A stretch of DNA of 64,000 nucleotides. Source: Synanceia verrucosa (lineage: Eukaryota; Chordata; Actinopteri; Perciformes; Synanceiidae). A program made the position numbers and the translations under genes. The notes under the pieces are model-generated. The model was not told the DNA's origin and did not search any database. It saw only the letters and a program-made list of their open reading frames with translations. Shown in pieces: positions 50,486 to 61,534 of this stretch; the stretch's first letter is position 1, and each line of letters begins with the position of its first letter. The DNA is taken from positions 4,542,454 through 4,606,453 of the forward strand of contig CM056563.1 in the NCBI GenBank assembly GCA_029721515.1, given 5' to 3'.

Positions 50486-51233
50486 CCAGTGGTGTGCTAG
50501 TTACTGGAAAAAAAAAAAAAAAAACTTTGTTGATTACTTACATCAAAAAGTAATATGTTACAGTTAAAAGGAACTTTTTAGTTACTCTTTAGGACCCTGG
50601 GGAGTGAGAGTTTGCCTTATGGTGTGTTCACTGGAAGTCAGAACTTAGAGCTCACTTCAACATTACCTCAAAGTTTAGCTCTTCCAGCTTTACAGACGTA
50701 CAATAAAACATGTAGTTACTGTTTCCATCGGTAGCAGATAGCATGAATTCTGTGTCTGCTCGATTAATCCAACTTTCCGAATCGGAGATCTAACTTCATG
50801 TTGGTTCTTATTTAAATTCTGACTTGAAGTTGGAAATACCGACATTTGTGTACAAATGAACGCAACGTGTTGAATCACACAAATGCCGGGCTCCCAGTGC
50901 TGCTGCAGTGATATTAATGCTCTGTTTTACCAGCAATGTTTGTCACCTTATGCTGGAAAGTGGGGGTACGGATTGTTGTCTCTATACAGTCTATGGTGCT
51001 ATGGTGTCTCTATGAATCTTGTGGGATGGGACATATCCCTCCGTCCCTAGTGCCATCTGCAAGCATGAAAGCAATTTGAATTCATCAGAAAATCATTTAC
51101 CAAGTAACAGACAAATGCACCATTTTGTAATGGTGTGTTTACTTATTTTAAAAGTAACGTGTTAGAGTATTAGTTACTGTCAGTTACTGTCTTAGTAATA
51201 TTACTAGTAACGCGTTACTGTCCGACACTGGTT
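50486..51233. mobile_element. MITE with CCAGTG...AGTAAC inverted ends
   Basis: Left CCAGTGGTGTGCTAGTTACT; reverse complement of the right end CCAGTGTCGGACAGTAACGC. Both flanks are rich in TAGTTACT / AGTAATATTAC. The interior (50600-51100) is non-coding. An A-run follows the left end. Confidence 0.6.
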
Positions 51234-51434
51234 ACAGCCTTATTCCAAAATGGACAATGGAATTTATTTTTTACCTCAAAATTCAAAACTTGCTTCAAAA
51301 AAATGCAAGAAAATTTATTAAAAATAATAATAAAAATACTGTCACCAGTCTGAGGTTCAGAGCTCTGGAGCAGCTTTTCATCCGGAATATCTCTGTTCAT
51401 TTCTGCATTCATATTTCCCTCTATCCTGACTTGT

Positions 51435-51625
51435 CTCCCACTTCATGCCGCAGAAAACATCCCCACAGTACGATGCTGCCACCACCATGCTTCACTGTAG
51501 GGATGGTATTGGTCTGTGATGAGCGGTGCCTGGTTTCCTCCAAACATGACGTCTGGTATTCACTCTGAAGAGTTCAATCTTTGTCTCATCAGACCAGAAA
51601 GTTTAGTTGCTCATCGTCTGAGAGC
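51435..51625 (-). pseudogene. Tc1-like transposase fragment (second family)
   Basis: Plus-strand text CACAGTACGATGCTGCCACC ... TTCCTCCAAACATGACGTCTG ... AGAGTTCAATCTTTGTCTCA is the antisense of the SDE..NVW and GGG..MVWG part of a Tc1 transposase. Only about 190 bp survive, with no ends. Different subfamily from 2849 and 47498. Confidence 0.7.
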
Positions 51626-51642
51626 TATGTGCTTTTTTTACT

Positions 51643-51675
51643 GGGGCGGCTGTAGCTCAGTGGGTAGGGTTGTCT
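51643..51675 (+). repeat. tRNA-like SINE head, fragment
   Basis: GGGCGGCTGTAGCTCAGTGG then GTAGGGTTGTC: an A-box-like tRNA 5' half with no acceptor stem partner, so not a tRNA gene. Confidence 0.4.
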
Positions 51676-51739
51676 CCTTTCAAGTTATAGTATTCATATT
51701 GAATAGCAGAAAACAATAATTTACTAAACGTCATGCTGT

Positions 51740-52430
51740 ATTAAAGGAAACAGCAAAGGAATGACTGAGGCCCATAGAGAGAATGCAGAGAAGGCAGTTC
51801 TGCAGTGGCTTCACTGTCTAGAATTGCCCACTGGATATGGATTATAAAATTCTATACATTTTGTCAGACATATAGAATAGTACAAAATTAACTGATGGAT
51901 ATGTCATGACATTTATCTGTTGATCACTGGTTATTCAATGGTTATTAATTTTCTAGAACTGTATGTTCATGCTGTGAATACTTTCCAAAGGAGATTTTAA
52001 CATGTATGAATAGCCTGAAAACAGACTCCTGTTACTCATATTGAATAGCAGAAAACATCAAAGTGGAAGAAAGATGTAAGATTATATCATTTTACATTAC
52101 ACTGGAACAAGAAAATCATGTTGACATTTTACTTGCATGTGAACCAGAGTTTGTCAGTTATACCTGGGGCCACTAAAGATGTTGACATTACACTTGCATG
52201 TGAACCTGAGTTTCAATGTCAAATTCAACTTAATTGTCGATTTCACAATATGATCAGTGCATTCAGTGAAATCGAAATGCTGTTTTACCCAGTCCCCAGA
52301 CAGCACAAATGACATAATAATAATATTATACGCCCTACGTTAAGTACTAAATTAAACTAAGTGGATATATACAAATGCTGTATTAAGTACTAACTACTAC
52401 TAAACTAAACATTGTAGACATTTGTCAGTT
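51740..52430. repeat. 5'-flank block homologous to that of gene copy A
   Basis: Counterpart of 1040-1995 (see there). It contains the unoccupied SINE site GGATATATACAAA at 52363-52375. Confidence 0.7.
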
Positions 52431-52960
52431 ACCTGCAGTACCTGCAACCACTACATGAAGGAACACATTTTACACTTGTTAGTGAGGTCATCACTTGGTT
52501 AATATGTAGCAATTCGAAATAAACATTCTAACATGAGTGAATGTTCTAATAACAGTCTACTGTTATTCGTGTTGAGTAGCAGAAAACGCCAAAGTGGAAA
52601 AAAGATGCAAGATGTATTCACATTATACAGGAGCAAGGAAAAAATGCTGACATTACACTTGCATGAGTTTGTTAGTTGTATCTGCGGCCACTGATTCAGC
52701 CTGTCATTGTCACGGTGATCTAAATAATGATATTATATATTCTAAAATTCCATACAATTTGTTAGACATTATAGGGGAATAGGGTTCAAAATTAACTGAG
52801 GGATATGCCATGACACTTATCCCTTGATCGCTGACATTAAGACAATTTTTTTCTGAAACTGTATGTTGAAATATGCAGTGAAATGAAGCATTATCTAAAA
52901 CTGTGTTAAATTTGCAATGCAGTTTTGCATTTTGCATTAAAAACGCAGAACAAGCTGACG
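52430..52960. repeat. Second, weaker copy of the 5'-flank block
   Basis: AGCAGAAAACGCCAAAGTGG (52577) echoes AGCAGAAAACATCAAAGTGG (52044). Shared order: GAGCAAGGAAAAAATGCTGAC, ACTTGCATGAGTTTGTTAG, GATATGCCATGACACTTATC. A tandem array of two to three diverged units upstream of gene copy B. Confidence 0.55.
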
Positions 52961-53062
52961 AACTATATTCGAAGGAAAGTGGTAGAATGACAGTTGTTTT
53001 TTCTCCATTGTCCGTTGACACATATGTCATGGCTTAAAGACTGAATTCATAACTTCTATGAA

Positions 53063-53395
53063 TCCATCCATCTATTATCTACCGCTTATCCTCATAGGGT
53101 CGCGGGGGGTCTTAGGGTGAAAGGCAGGGTACACCCTGGACAAGTCTCCAGTTCATCACAGGACACATAGAGACAGACAACCAGTCACACTCACATTCAC
53201 ACAATTCAATTTAAATTAGCCAATTAACCTAATCCCCATGCATGTTTTTGGATGGTGGGAGGAAGCTGGAGTACCTGGAGAGAACCCACGCAGACACGGG
53301 GAGAACATGCAAACGCCACACAGAAAGGCCCCGGGCCCGGGATACCTTCTTGCTGTGAGGCGACAGTATTAACCACTACACCACCGTGCCGCCCC
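53063..53395 (-). mobile_element. tRNA-like teleost SINE, full length
   Basis: Reverse complement runs GGCGGCACGGTGGTGTAGTG to GGATAAGCGGTAGATAATAG and ATGGATGG. The B-box region is slightly deleted (GGTATCCCGG). Target duplication TCTATGAA at 53055-53062 and 53396-53403. Confidence 0.88.
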
Positions 53396-53403
53396 TCTAT
53401 GAA

Positions 53404-54837
53404 ACCAATCACATAAATTTTAAATAATAGAATTTTATTTATTTTATAACTTTGATTATTTAAACCATGTTAGCATGTATTAAATATTTACATTTAATGC
53501 ATTTTAAAATTGATTTGATTATGCAGATTATAATTAATTTTAATACATACATTTACATCATTGGAAAAAGGAACGAGGAGATGACCAATATCATTGCAAA
53601 GACATAGCTCCGATCACAACGGCGCAGGTGGATCTGGGTGTGGTTGGACCGATTCAGACCTTTATGCGGGGGAAAAGTGCACCTGTCAGTAGTTTAAGAT
53701 GAAATAAAAAAAAAAAAAATTCAAACGGGTAAGCATAATCTCATAATTAAATGGCTGTTTGACTGTGCAGTTGTTTTAGCCCACACATCAGTGTGCAAAA
53801 TACCCCCACCCCTCCATCAGCCCATCGAAAGCCTCAAAAGCAAACTTTTGAGTGGGTCTCAAATTTTGTGAAAAAAAAATCATAAGAATACAGTATATAC
53901 TACTTTCACTAATGGTCACTAAAATATTCACAAAATTTTTTGGCAAGGGGAGCCAGCCATTCTTGTGCCCGTATGCAAATTAGCCATGTGTTTTTTATTT
54001 CTACACCCGACACCCTTCCCCACCTCACCACTGAATACTGATTCCTTCCCATTTACACTTTAGCCTAGTTTTGTTATTTTATTATTTCTGCATTGCTTTA
54101 AAATACATTCAAATATGTATTGCACCGTTTGCACGTCTCTGTCCCCAGTTAGTCCTTGACAAGTGCACTGATTGCATGTCGATACCTGACATTTATGCAG
54201 TCGTTTCCTTGCAATGAAATGCACAACTTTGCATAGGCCACTGCATGTTGAGAACATGTATATCTGTATTGTGCAACAATTCATAAATGGGGACCCCCGA
54301 ATATTGACAGGTATTTCGCACACTGTCACACATAGCCGAAATGCCTTCATATCATGTTCTGTTAAATCATTCTATTTAAACTGACAGACTTCTACTCAGC
54401 CAACAGAAAGAAAATAGATGCCCGTAAAACCGGTGGTGGTCCAGCACCGCCACCTCTAATGGAGACAGGGAAGCTGGTCCTAAGCCAGAAATCTGCATAC
54501 ATGATGGGATGTGAGAGCATGACTGGTGATGCTGCAAATGTAGGCAAAGGACAGATTAGGTTGTTTCTGTAGATTAAGGACTGTGGCGTGAAACGGTACC
54601 GCTCAGAAATGCAAGAACATCTATGCTCGGATAACTATCTCCCAACGAATATTTAGGGTGTTTTCACATTTTCATCGGGAAAATGGAGTTATCCATATTA
54701 CATAAGAGCATAAAAATGCTGCCATGGCTGCATCCAAAATTCCATATTAACATGCTATTGAGTATGCTAAACCAGTATGTGACATTTTTTTTGTATATCA
54801 GAAACCTTAGTATGAACCCAATAGTACGTGAGGTGCA
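53404..54837. other. No gene recognised
   Basis: 1.4 kb of AT-rich intergenic DNA. The 96-codon frame on the minus strand at 54350-54060 has no recognisable motif and is not convincing. Confidence 0.5.
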
Positions 54838-54925
54838 CACAGAATGGCTCCAGGGAATCAAACACGGTACCTTCTTGCTGTGAGGCAACAGTGCTGACTT
54901 CTACACCACTGTGCCACCCCTCGTG
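54838..54925 (-). mobile_element. tRNA-like teleost SINE, 5' head fragment
   Basis: Reverse complement GGGTGGCACAGTGGTGTAGA ... CTCACAGCAAGAAGGTACCG, then diverges. Confidence 0.7.
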
Positions 54926-55229
54926 TTCACATATGCGCAAAAAATGCTGAGTCATCAGTCTGAGTTTGTTTGAAGGGCTGAAAGGGACCAAGTGAAAACA
55001 CCCTTAATTCTCTGCGCAGTAATGCTGCTCCTTCATTCACTGGATCGTTAACAAAAAGAACGTATCATTTTGACAGACGGCAGAACTAGACTGCTAACTG
55101 AATGAATGAATGAGGAAATCAAACAACGTGTGTGGCTGAAAGAGGGCGGAGACAGAGAGAAACTCGAGGTTCATATAGAAAAACATGGTCTTGACCAGGT
55201 TAGGTTCATCGAGTCTGTTACTATGGCAA

Positions 55230-55395
55230 CTGACTGAGAGCTTAAGTTACCTCTCTCTGTGAAAAAGGCTAGAGTTACCCCTCTTTCTCTGGTTTGGGTT
55301 ACCTCCCTTTTTGAAACAGAAAACTCAGAGTTTCCCTCATTTCAGAGTTAACAGACTCAAAGTTTTCACTAAACCTGCTTTGTGAAATGGACCCC
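55230..55395. mobile_element. Harbinger-type terminal fragment
   Basis: Right end CCTGCTTTGTGAAATGGACCC with sub-terminal AACTCAGAGTTTCCCTCATT, i.e. GGGTCCATTTCACAAAGCAG inward, as in PIF/Harbinger MITEs. The other end was not found. Confidence 0.45.
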
Positions 55396-56619
55396 TGCTG
55401 AGTGTCTGATGATGGCCTCATGCAGCAACTTGTAATGGCTCTTCCTTGCAGTGGAGTGGCAGGTCACCAGACCAGCCACAGGTGGAGTGGAAACAACGGC
55501 GACAGCAAGAGACGAGGTGGAGAGGGCAGCCACTCGCCCAGCGGTGGAAACAGAGGAAAGCGTGGCAGCAGTGCCAGTTTCAACCACCCAATGGATGAGG
55601 CAACATGGAGCTGGGACTACCGAGACGTCAACCTGATGTTCCATTTCATCCACCAGGAACTTTTAACTCAGGTGACTTTGGCTATCTCCTCTCGAGATGA
55701 GGAGAGCCCCAACTTGGAGCCTATTTAAATCAATTTGCATATGTATTTATGGGTGTGGTGAGGGAGGAGTCTGCAACGCCGACATGTGTGCTTAATTCCA
55801 CGCTGATTGGGATGTATCAAGGGAGCTGCATGGATTCAGGCGTTTACACTTTTTTGATACATCTGGATTTTTGATGCTATTCACCACTTCCTGGATTACA
55901 GTGTACACCAACTCTCAGTATGAAATCCACGCAAGTATTGATACATGAGGCTCCTGGTCCATGGATGTCGACTACCGCCATAATAACATCTCTGATGGCT
56001 GCTCTGATGTTGACCTACTCTGTCTCAAAGTTGCTGGAATACAATACCTGCCATTGTGTAACTCCAACAAAAAGCAACTCAGACTTCTATGCAGACCTCA
56101 GTATGTCCACAGAGGCTCATAGAGAAAGTTTGTTTAAGTTCAGCCTCCAAGTGTCAGCTCCATCTCCTCTATCTGGTCCGCCTGTCTCTCTGTAGCATCT
56201 CAGTCAAGTCATCAGAGCTCTGCCACTGTGGTAGGCAATATTTTAGGGAGTTGCAGGACAGCTGCTCACTGAGTGTGATGGAAGACGACCCATCCAGAGG
56301 ATTTTTATCTCATCTACTATTAAAAGGTAATGTTAGTGTCATGGCCGGGCACCTAGAAGAAAAAGAAGAAATGACATCTGGACGGGATGTCACATAAAAA
56401 GGCGGGGAGAAATATGGCCACAAAATAACCAAATGACAATTAAATGCATTTATTTATTGATTTATTTATGTTATTTAAATTTATGTGTGTGTACCAACAT
56501 ATTTGGTTGCATTGGTTGTTTGGTTGTTCAACAATAAATGTGTTAAGCAGAGCATTTCCATGTCTTTTTTTTTCCGTTGTTGTTTTTATGTACGAAAAAT
56601 GTCATACAAATAAAGTTTG
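55396..56619. other. No gene recognised
   Basis: Overlapping open frames at 55402-55728 (plus), 55653-55369 (minus) and 56089-56397 (plus) lack recognisable domains. The region looks like element-derived or 3'-UTR-like sequence, with AATAAATG at 56532 and AATAAAG at 56609. Confidence 0.4.
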
Positions 56620-56824
56620 ATTTGACTAAAATTAAAACACAGTTCCAAAATCATCACTATGTTGAACTGAAAAGACTTGTTGTAAAATCAACATGAGTAA
56701 CATCACCAGATGAGTAATTTGAAGCTTGACAGGGTTAAACAAAAGCATGACCTGCCCACATGATCTACTTACTAGGAGTGTGTAGTAACAGTTCTGATCA
56801 GGATACTGAAGAGAGAACACAGAG

Positions 56825-56954
56825 ATGGAAACTGAATTGAACAATAGAGAACAATGGGCGAGGAAAAGGGAATATATTCTGGCATCAGCAGGCTATATGG
56901 TGGGTCTTGGCAATGTGTGGAGATTCCCCTACCTGTGCTATAAGAATGGAGGAG
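56825..56954 (+). CDS. SLC6-family transporter, copy B exon 1 (gene continues past the window)
   Basis: Second Na+/Cl- dependent SLC6 transporter, tandem paralogue of copy A with the same exon length (130 nt), start and donor GAG|GTAAGC. METELNNREQWARKREYILA then TM1 with GLGNVWRFPYLCYKNGGG. Compared with copy A I count 9 nucleotide differences, 6 of them changing residues (positions 3, 4, 5, 7, 24, 25). Residue 24 is Tyr, as in GABA carrier GAT1 at the aligned position, where copy A has Phe. Only exons 1 and 2 are inside the window, so whether the gene is intact cannot be judged. Confidence 0.92.
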
Positions 56955-57829
56955 GTAAGCTGGAACACACTATGTCTATATACTGTAATATTTCAGATGA
57001 TTGCACCTGAAAAATATAAACTGGAAGATTATTACTAACCACAAAAAACAAACAAAAACTACTAATGGCATAACACTGTTTTTCAGTGTTATCAGTGTGT
57101 CATCTGGGTGATGGGTGATGCATTGTGTGGTGATAGAAGGGTGTAAAAGCTAAACTAGTGCAACAGCCTGAACCACAGACCTACAACCACATTTTCTGAA
57201 CATTTGATGTACAGTTTAGTCAATATGACTAAAACAATTTCATTGTGTAAATTTTATTGACAAAACATTTACAACTACATTCTGTGGGGAAATTCAACAG
57301 AGCTATTGCTTTCTACCAGCAACAGCAACCAACTGCCAGTAACCTCAGATATGTTATGGTCAGTCAGCAAGATGGAGGTGCCTCCTTGGTAACATTGATT
57401 AACCAATTTGCAGAAAGCAACGGAAATCAAGTTTTACGAACCACATCAGTCTCATTGAGGCTACGTGGTGCAAACAACAGGTTACAGCAACTGTGTTGAC
57501 TTAATGACCACTGGTTGTTCTGTTATTGAGCAATTCCTCATTGGTCCATATAGCACTCCTGAAAAAAAGTCAAGTCATTGAAGTCATTGTAGACCACCAC
57601 AGGCACCACACCAGAACTGACACAAACATCAAAATGTTTTTGTGCCTGTATCAATGCCAATGCTTCTTTTTTTATCATACAATTATTTAACTGACATTAA
57701 TTTGAGGAAAAAGCTCACTGGTATATCAAAACCCAAGTCACCAACTTTTAGAGGGACAGTGCAAACAATAAACAGATCATTAAGAACATTTCTGGGTAGG
57801 TTCTCAGTCATTCAAGTCAAGGTGAATCA

Positions 57830-57990
57830 AAAAGAGCAAAATGAGTCAACTGGACTTGCTTTATGTTGGTTTTGCTCATTGAAGAGGCTTCTTCAGTTCT
57901 GACTGGTAGAGAGTTCAGAGAATTATACTCCTGTCGGAGCAGAAAAGAAACGACTGAAACTACTGAAACAACAGGTCTCGTTAGGAAAAG
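57830..57990. repeat. Interspersed repeat also at 28985-29160
   Basis: Shares AGAGCAAAATGAGTCAAC and AGGCTTCTTCAGTTCTGACT with the copy in intron 9 of copy A. Confidence 0.55.
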
Positions 57991-58049
57991 TTACCATTCC
58001 TGTTGGAGTCGTTGTCTTACCCACCCTTGTTAAAGCTGTTAATGTAATC

Positions 58050-59370
58050 TGCAATTAGGTGTGAATGGATACTGTGGTTTCTGGGGATGGAGGTGATGGA
58101 GGGATTGGAAGGTGTTCAGCTGCAGGTGGTTTAGCTCACACCACTTGACAAAGGAGTCCACGATGTCCCTGTACTCAGCATCCTTCCCCTTGTTGATACA
58201 GCCAACAATCCTCGAGTCATCTGGAAACTTCTGCAGGTGACAGGTCCCTTATGTGTATTTAAAGTCGGTAATATACAGAGTGAACAGGAAAGGTAAGAGC
58301 ACTGTCCCCTGAGGGGCCCCTGTGCTGCTCACTACAGTGTCAGACATGCAGCCCTGCAGTCTAATGTACTGTAGTCTACCAGTCAAATAGTCCAAAATCC
58401 AGGACACCAGGGGTGCGTCCACCTGCATCTCCGTCAGCGTACTTCAGGCCAGATAGTGTTGAAAGCACTTGAGAAATCAAAGAACATGACTCTCACAGTA
58501 CTTCCAGATCTGTCCAGGTCAGTGTAGGAGCGGTGAAGCAGGAACAGGGGCATCACTAGACCTAATACTGTACTGGGGCACAGCTGGGGCACAGATAATT
58601 AATGCAAGTATGCGAGCAAAACATTTTTAGCACTTCTTTATCATAAAAAAGCATAAATAGTGCTTTAAACTATACAATTAGAATTACTAGAGGTAAAAAT
58701 AACATGATTGAGACATCCCTTGTTAATAGTCAATTTACCTCTACTCATGCTCATCAACGTCCATATCTCCTTCACCTCTTCTTGCACTTTGCTGCTCCAC
58801 TTTGTCTAGACAGACATGGAAATATATATCACTATAACTGTTATACAGTTGACCAGTGGTTCTCAACTGGTGGGTTGTGACCAAAAAGTGGTTTATCTTA
58901 CCTAGCGACCTCTGTCATTCCTCGTTGCTGCTTTATCCCTACTGTGAACGAATAGCTTTCTGATATCCATCTACAAGAGTAATGCTGTTTGAGTCAAATC
59001 GAAATAAAAACAGTGCATTATGTTAGATGATGCCATCTTCTACTCCTAGATTTGGCTGGTAGGCAAACTGAAGAGGGTCCAGTGAAGTTTTAATCAGAGG
59101 CCGGAGGTGTGACAGGGCCAGCCTCTCCAGAGACCTCATCAGATGGGAAGTCAGAGCCACCAGTGTGTAGTCGTTGGAGACACTGGAGCGTGCCTTCATT
59201 ACAGGAACCAGACAGGATGTCTTCCACAGTACAGGGACCCTCTGTAGACTCAGGCTCAGGTTAAAGATGTAATGGAGGACTCTACACAGCTGGCCAGCAC
59301 ATGGTTTGAGTACCTGCGGGGTGACACCATCGGGATCTGCAGCCTTGTTGTGGTGTCTCCTCATCTCCTC
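58050..59370 (-). pseudogene. L2-type LINE reverse transcriptase, interrupted
   Basis: Minus strand 59364-59023: KAADPDGVTPQVLKPCAGQL, KTSCLVPVMKARSSVSNDYT, ALTSHLMRSLERLALSHLRP and DPLQFAYQPNLGVEDGII. After an insertion of about 480 bp (58540-59022) the protein resumes RSYTDLDRSGSTVRVMFFDF, SSAFNTI, and later GAPQGTVLLPFLFTLYITDF near 58310-58270. Frameshift at about 58440. Confidence 0.8.
58540..59022. mobile_element. Insertion within the L2 copy, unidentified
   Basis: Begins GGGGCATCACTAGACCTAAT and separates two adjoining RT segments. No clear target duplication or inverted ends found by eye. Confidence 0.45.
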
Positions 59371-60038
59371 ACAGTCTTGGTAGTCACAGACTGCCGCTGG
59401 ACCAGAGGCTTATACAGGGACTGCAAATGGATGAGGTTATGGTCTGATCTCCTTAATGGAGGGAGGGCTGTGAAGCTGTATGCTTCCTTAAAGGTCCCAT
59501 ATTATACACTTTTTCAGTAATTTTATATAGGTCTCAGATCCAACAGGTCCAACAATATTTTATTCAAAGTGTATTACCCCAAACTCAGCCCTGGTCCTGA
59601 ATTCCAGCCAGTTAAAATCACTGTATTGAGCTCTGCTGAGAACAGACTGTTTCTGTGTCTGTACCTTTACATTTTCCTGAGCTGTGTCTGACCAGGCCCC
59701 CTCTCTGGAGAGAGGAAATGTCTCTCTCTCCCCTTACCATGCACTTATGTTTACTTATCGATGCAAATTACAAATAAGTGTATAACGCTAGCTTCAAATG
59801 AGCCTTGTGCTCACAGAGTTTATGTTGAATGTGTCCTGATATGAATTACCTAAGGACATTAGCACTGCAGCAATCGTAGCTCCGTTAGTGGCAGTGTTCC
59901 ATGTGTAAACATGTCCTTGTAGCGTTAGCACTGCAGCTAATGGAGCTAGCTAAGATGACAAGTATACCACAGGGGAAATAAAGTACTGGGAGGATCTGGA
60001 CTGTATAGAATACATTAGTTTATGACAGAGCTTGGTTA

Positions 60039-60172
60039 GCACTGCAGCTAACCGCGTTCCGGAGGACTGCTTTGTAATTATAGTCCATGTTTACAAAGCA
60101 GTTCTCCAGAGGCTTTGTAAACATGGACTATGTTTACAAAGCAGTCCTCCAGAGCGCGGTTAGCTGCAGTGC
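60039..60172. repeat. Inverted repeat 1
   Basis: GCACTGCAGCTAACCGCG (60039-60056) pairs with CGCGGTTAGCTGCAGTGC (60155-60172). Inside, GGAGGACTGCTTTGTAA pairs with the GTTTACAAAGCAGTCCTCC segment, and TTTACAAAGC with GCTTTGTAAA. Confidence 0.85.
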
Positions 60173-60450
60173 CAAATGAGCTCCGCAGGACTGCTAACGG
60201 AGCTAGCTAAGATGACAAGCATACCACAGGGGAAATAAAGTACTGGGGAGATCTGGACTGTATAGAATACATTATTCTAGGATGAAGCTCCATTAGGTGC
60301 AGTGCTAACTGAGCTCCGGAGGACTGCTTTGTAAACATGGGCCCATAAATGTTATGCTTGGCTACACAGCTGAAGCTGAAGCATGGATCGGTACCAACTG
60401 TCCAGGACACTACAGGCATGGAAGCTGTAAGTTAATCCATTTTGTGTTGC

Positions 60451-60596
60451 AGCTCTACTTATCATGATGGCCTGTAAACATGTTTCATTTAGCATTGCAG
60501 CTACCGGAGGTACCGGAGCTACCCTCCGGTACCTCCGGTAGCTGCAGCACTAACGTTACTGGGACATGTTTACAGGCCATCACGATAAGTAGAGCT
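60451..60596. repeat. Inverted repeat 2 (near-perfect cruciform)
   Basis: Outer 33-bp arms 60451-60483 and 60564-60596 match with one mismatch; an inner 19-bp pair, AGCTACCGGAGGTACCGGA (60499-60517) and its exact complement (60525-60543), leaves a 7-base loop. Confidence 0.9.
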
Positions 60597-60621
60597 ACAC
60601 AGTAAAGCAACACAATGTTAT

Positions 60622-60670
60622 TGTTATTATTAATATTAATATTAATAATAACAATAACAATAATAATACA
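60622..60670. repeat. (ATT/AAT)n simple repeat
   Basis: TATTATTAATATTAATATTA then AATAACAATAACAATAATAA. Confidence 0.85.
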
Positions 60671-61300
60671 AGCAAATGGCAGAAACAGCCACCACCACAA
60701 TGGGTCCTAACAGAGTGGATTAATTGCCTAAACTTGTATGTGTGTAACAACTATGTGGTGCAGTTTGAAGAGCATGACAGTTGAAGAGGATTAATTTGAT
60801 TTTCGGTTCCTAGAAATGATGTACCAAAACTGCAGCTTCCTCTATTGCAGGAACATAATATTGAAAGAAATGGCAGGACAAGAGGAACAATTTCTAATAA
60901 ATCAATAAAATGAGTTCTAAATATATCAAGCACATGTATTTGAGTTTGTTATGCAATTTATAGATGCTGGAATTCATTCAAGCCAATATATTAACTGTAA
61001 GCAATCAAAAGAATGCTTGTTATCCCGCTCACCAGCCTCACATATGCTGTGTGTGCATATGTAATATGCTTCAATATATTAAATGAATGACAATGATTAA
61101 AGTTATGTTCACTATACCTCTAAATGTTAATTTTGATTTCTGAAATGTCTGAATTTTAAAAGATCAATGGACAAATCAGGAAAGTAACTTTTGGATTAAC
61201 CTCAAATAAAAATAGTAAAGTTAGTGGCAGCATCACATCAGATCAAACACTTGATCAGCTCAGCATCACAGGTCTCATGTCTATTTTTGTGTGTCTACAG

Positions 61301-61435
61301 GTGTCTTCCTGTTGCCTTACTGTTTCTTCGCTGTGCTGTGTGGCGTGCCACTCTTCCTGCTGGAGACTGTGATTGGTCAGTACACACAGGAGGGCGTCAT
61401 CACCTGCTGGACCAAGCTCTGCCCACTGGCACAGG
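61301..61435 (+). CDS. SLC6 copy B exon 2 (TM2)
   Basis: Acceptor TGTGTCTACAG, donor CAG-G|GTAATC; 135 nt and phase 1-1 as in copy A. Encodes VFLLPYCFFAVLCGVPLFLL and TQEGVITCWTKLCPLAQ. Three residues differ from copy A (S to V, M to I, A to T), all in the loop after TM2; about 7 nucleotide differences. Exon 3 is not present before 64000. Confidence 0.94.
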
Positions 61436-61534
61436 GTAATCACGTTACATCTGTTTAATGTTGAATACACTGAAGACATTATTTCATTCAAAACTGACTG
61501 GAATTGAAAATTAATTTCTGTGTGTTGAGATTAG

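Larger units (their letters stand above)
59480..60700. repeat. Palindrome-rich element with internal repeats
   Basis: Left end TTAAAGGTCCCATATTATAC. An approximately 80-bp direct repeat, CTAGCTAAGATGACAAG..GACTGTATAGAATACATTA, occurs at 59938-60017 and 60194-60274. Two large inverted repeats lie at 60039-60172 and 60451-60596. No ORF beyond short frames. Confidence 0.6.
56955..61300 (+). other. SLC6 copy B intron 1
   Basis: 4.3 kb, against 12.5 kb in copy A. Both ends (56955-57690 and about 61110-61300) are homologous to the ends of copy A intron 1. The centre holds an L2 copy, an insertion in it, and a palindromic element. Confidence 0.7.

Noticed and set aside
51643..51675. tRNA gene
   Set aside because: Only the D-arm side is tRNA-like; no anticodon stem, T-arm or matching acceptor stem follows.
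53404..54360. Cysteine-rich 96-codon minus-strand ORF at 54350-54060
   Set aside because: Cysteines are unevenly spaced, there are no splice or promoter signals around it, and base composition matches flanking AT-rich DNA.
55369..55728. Host gene exon on either strand
   Set aside because: Frames overlap on both strands, have GC-rich repetitive composition, and show no domain or paired splice sites that I can support.
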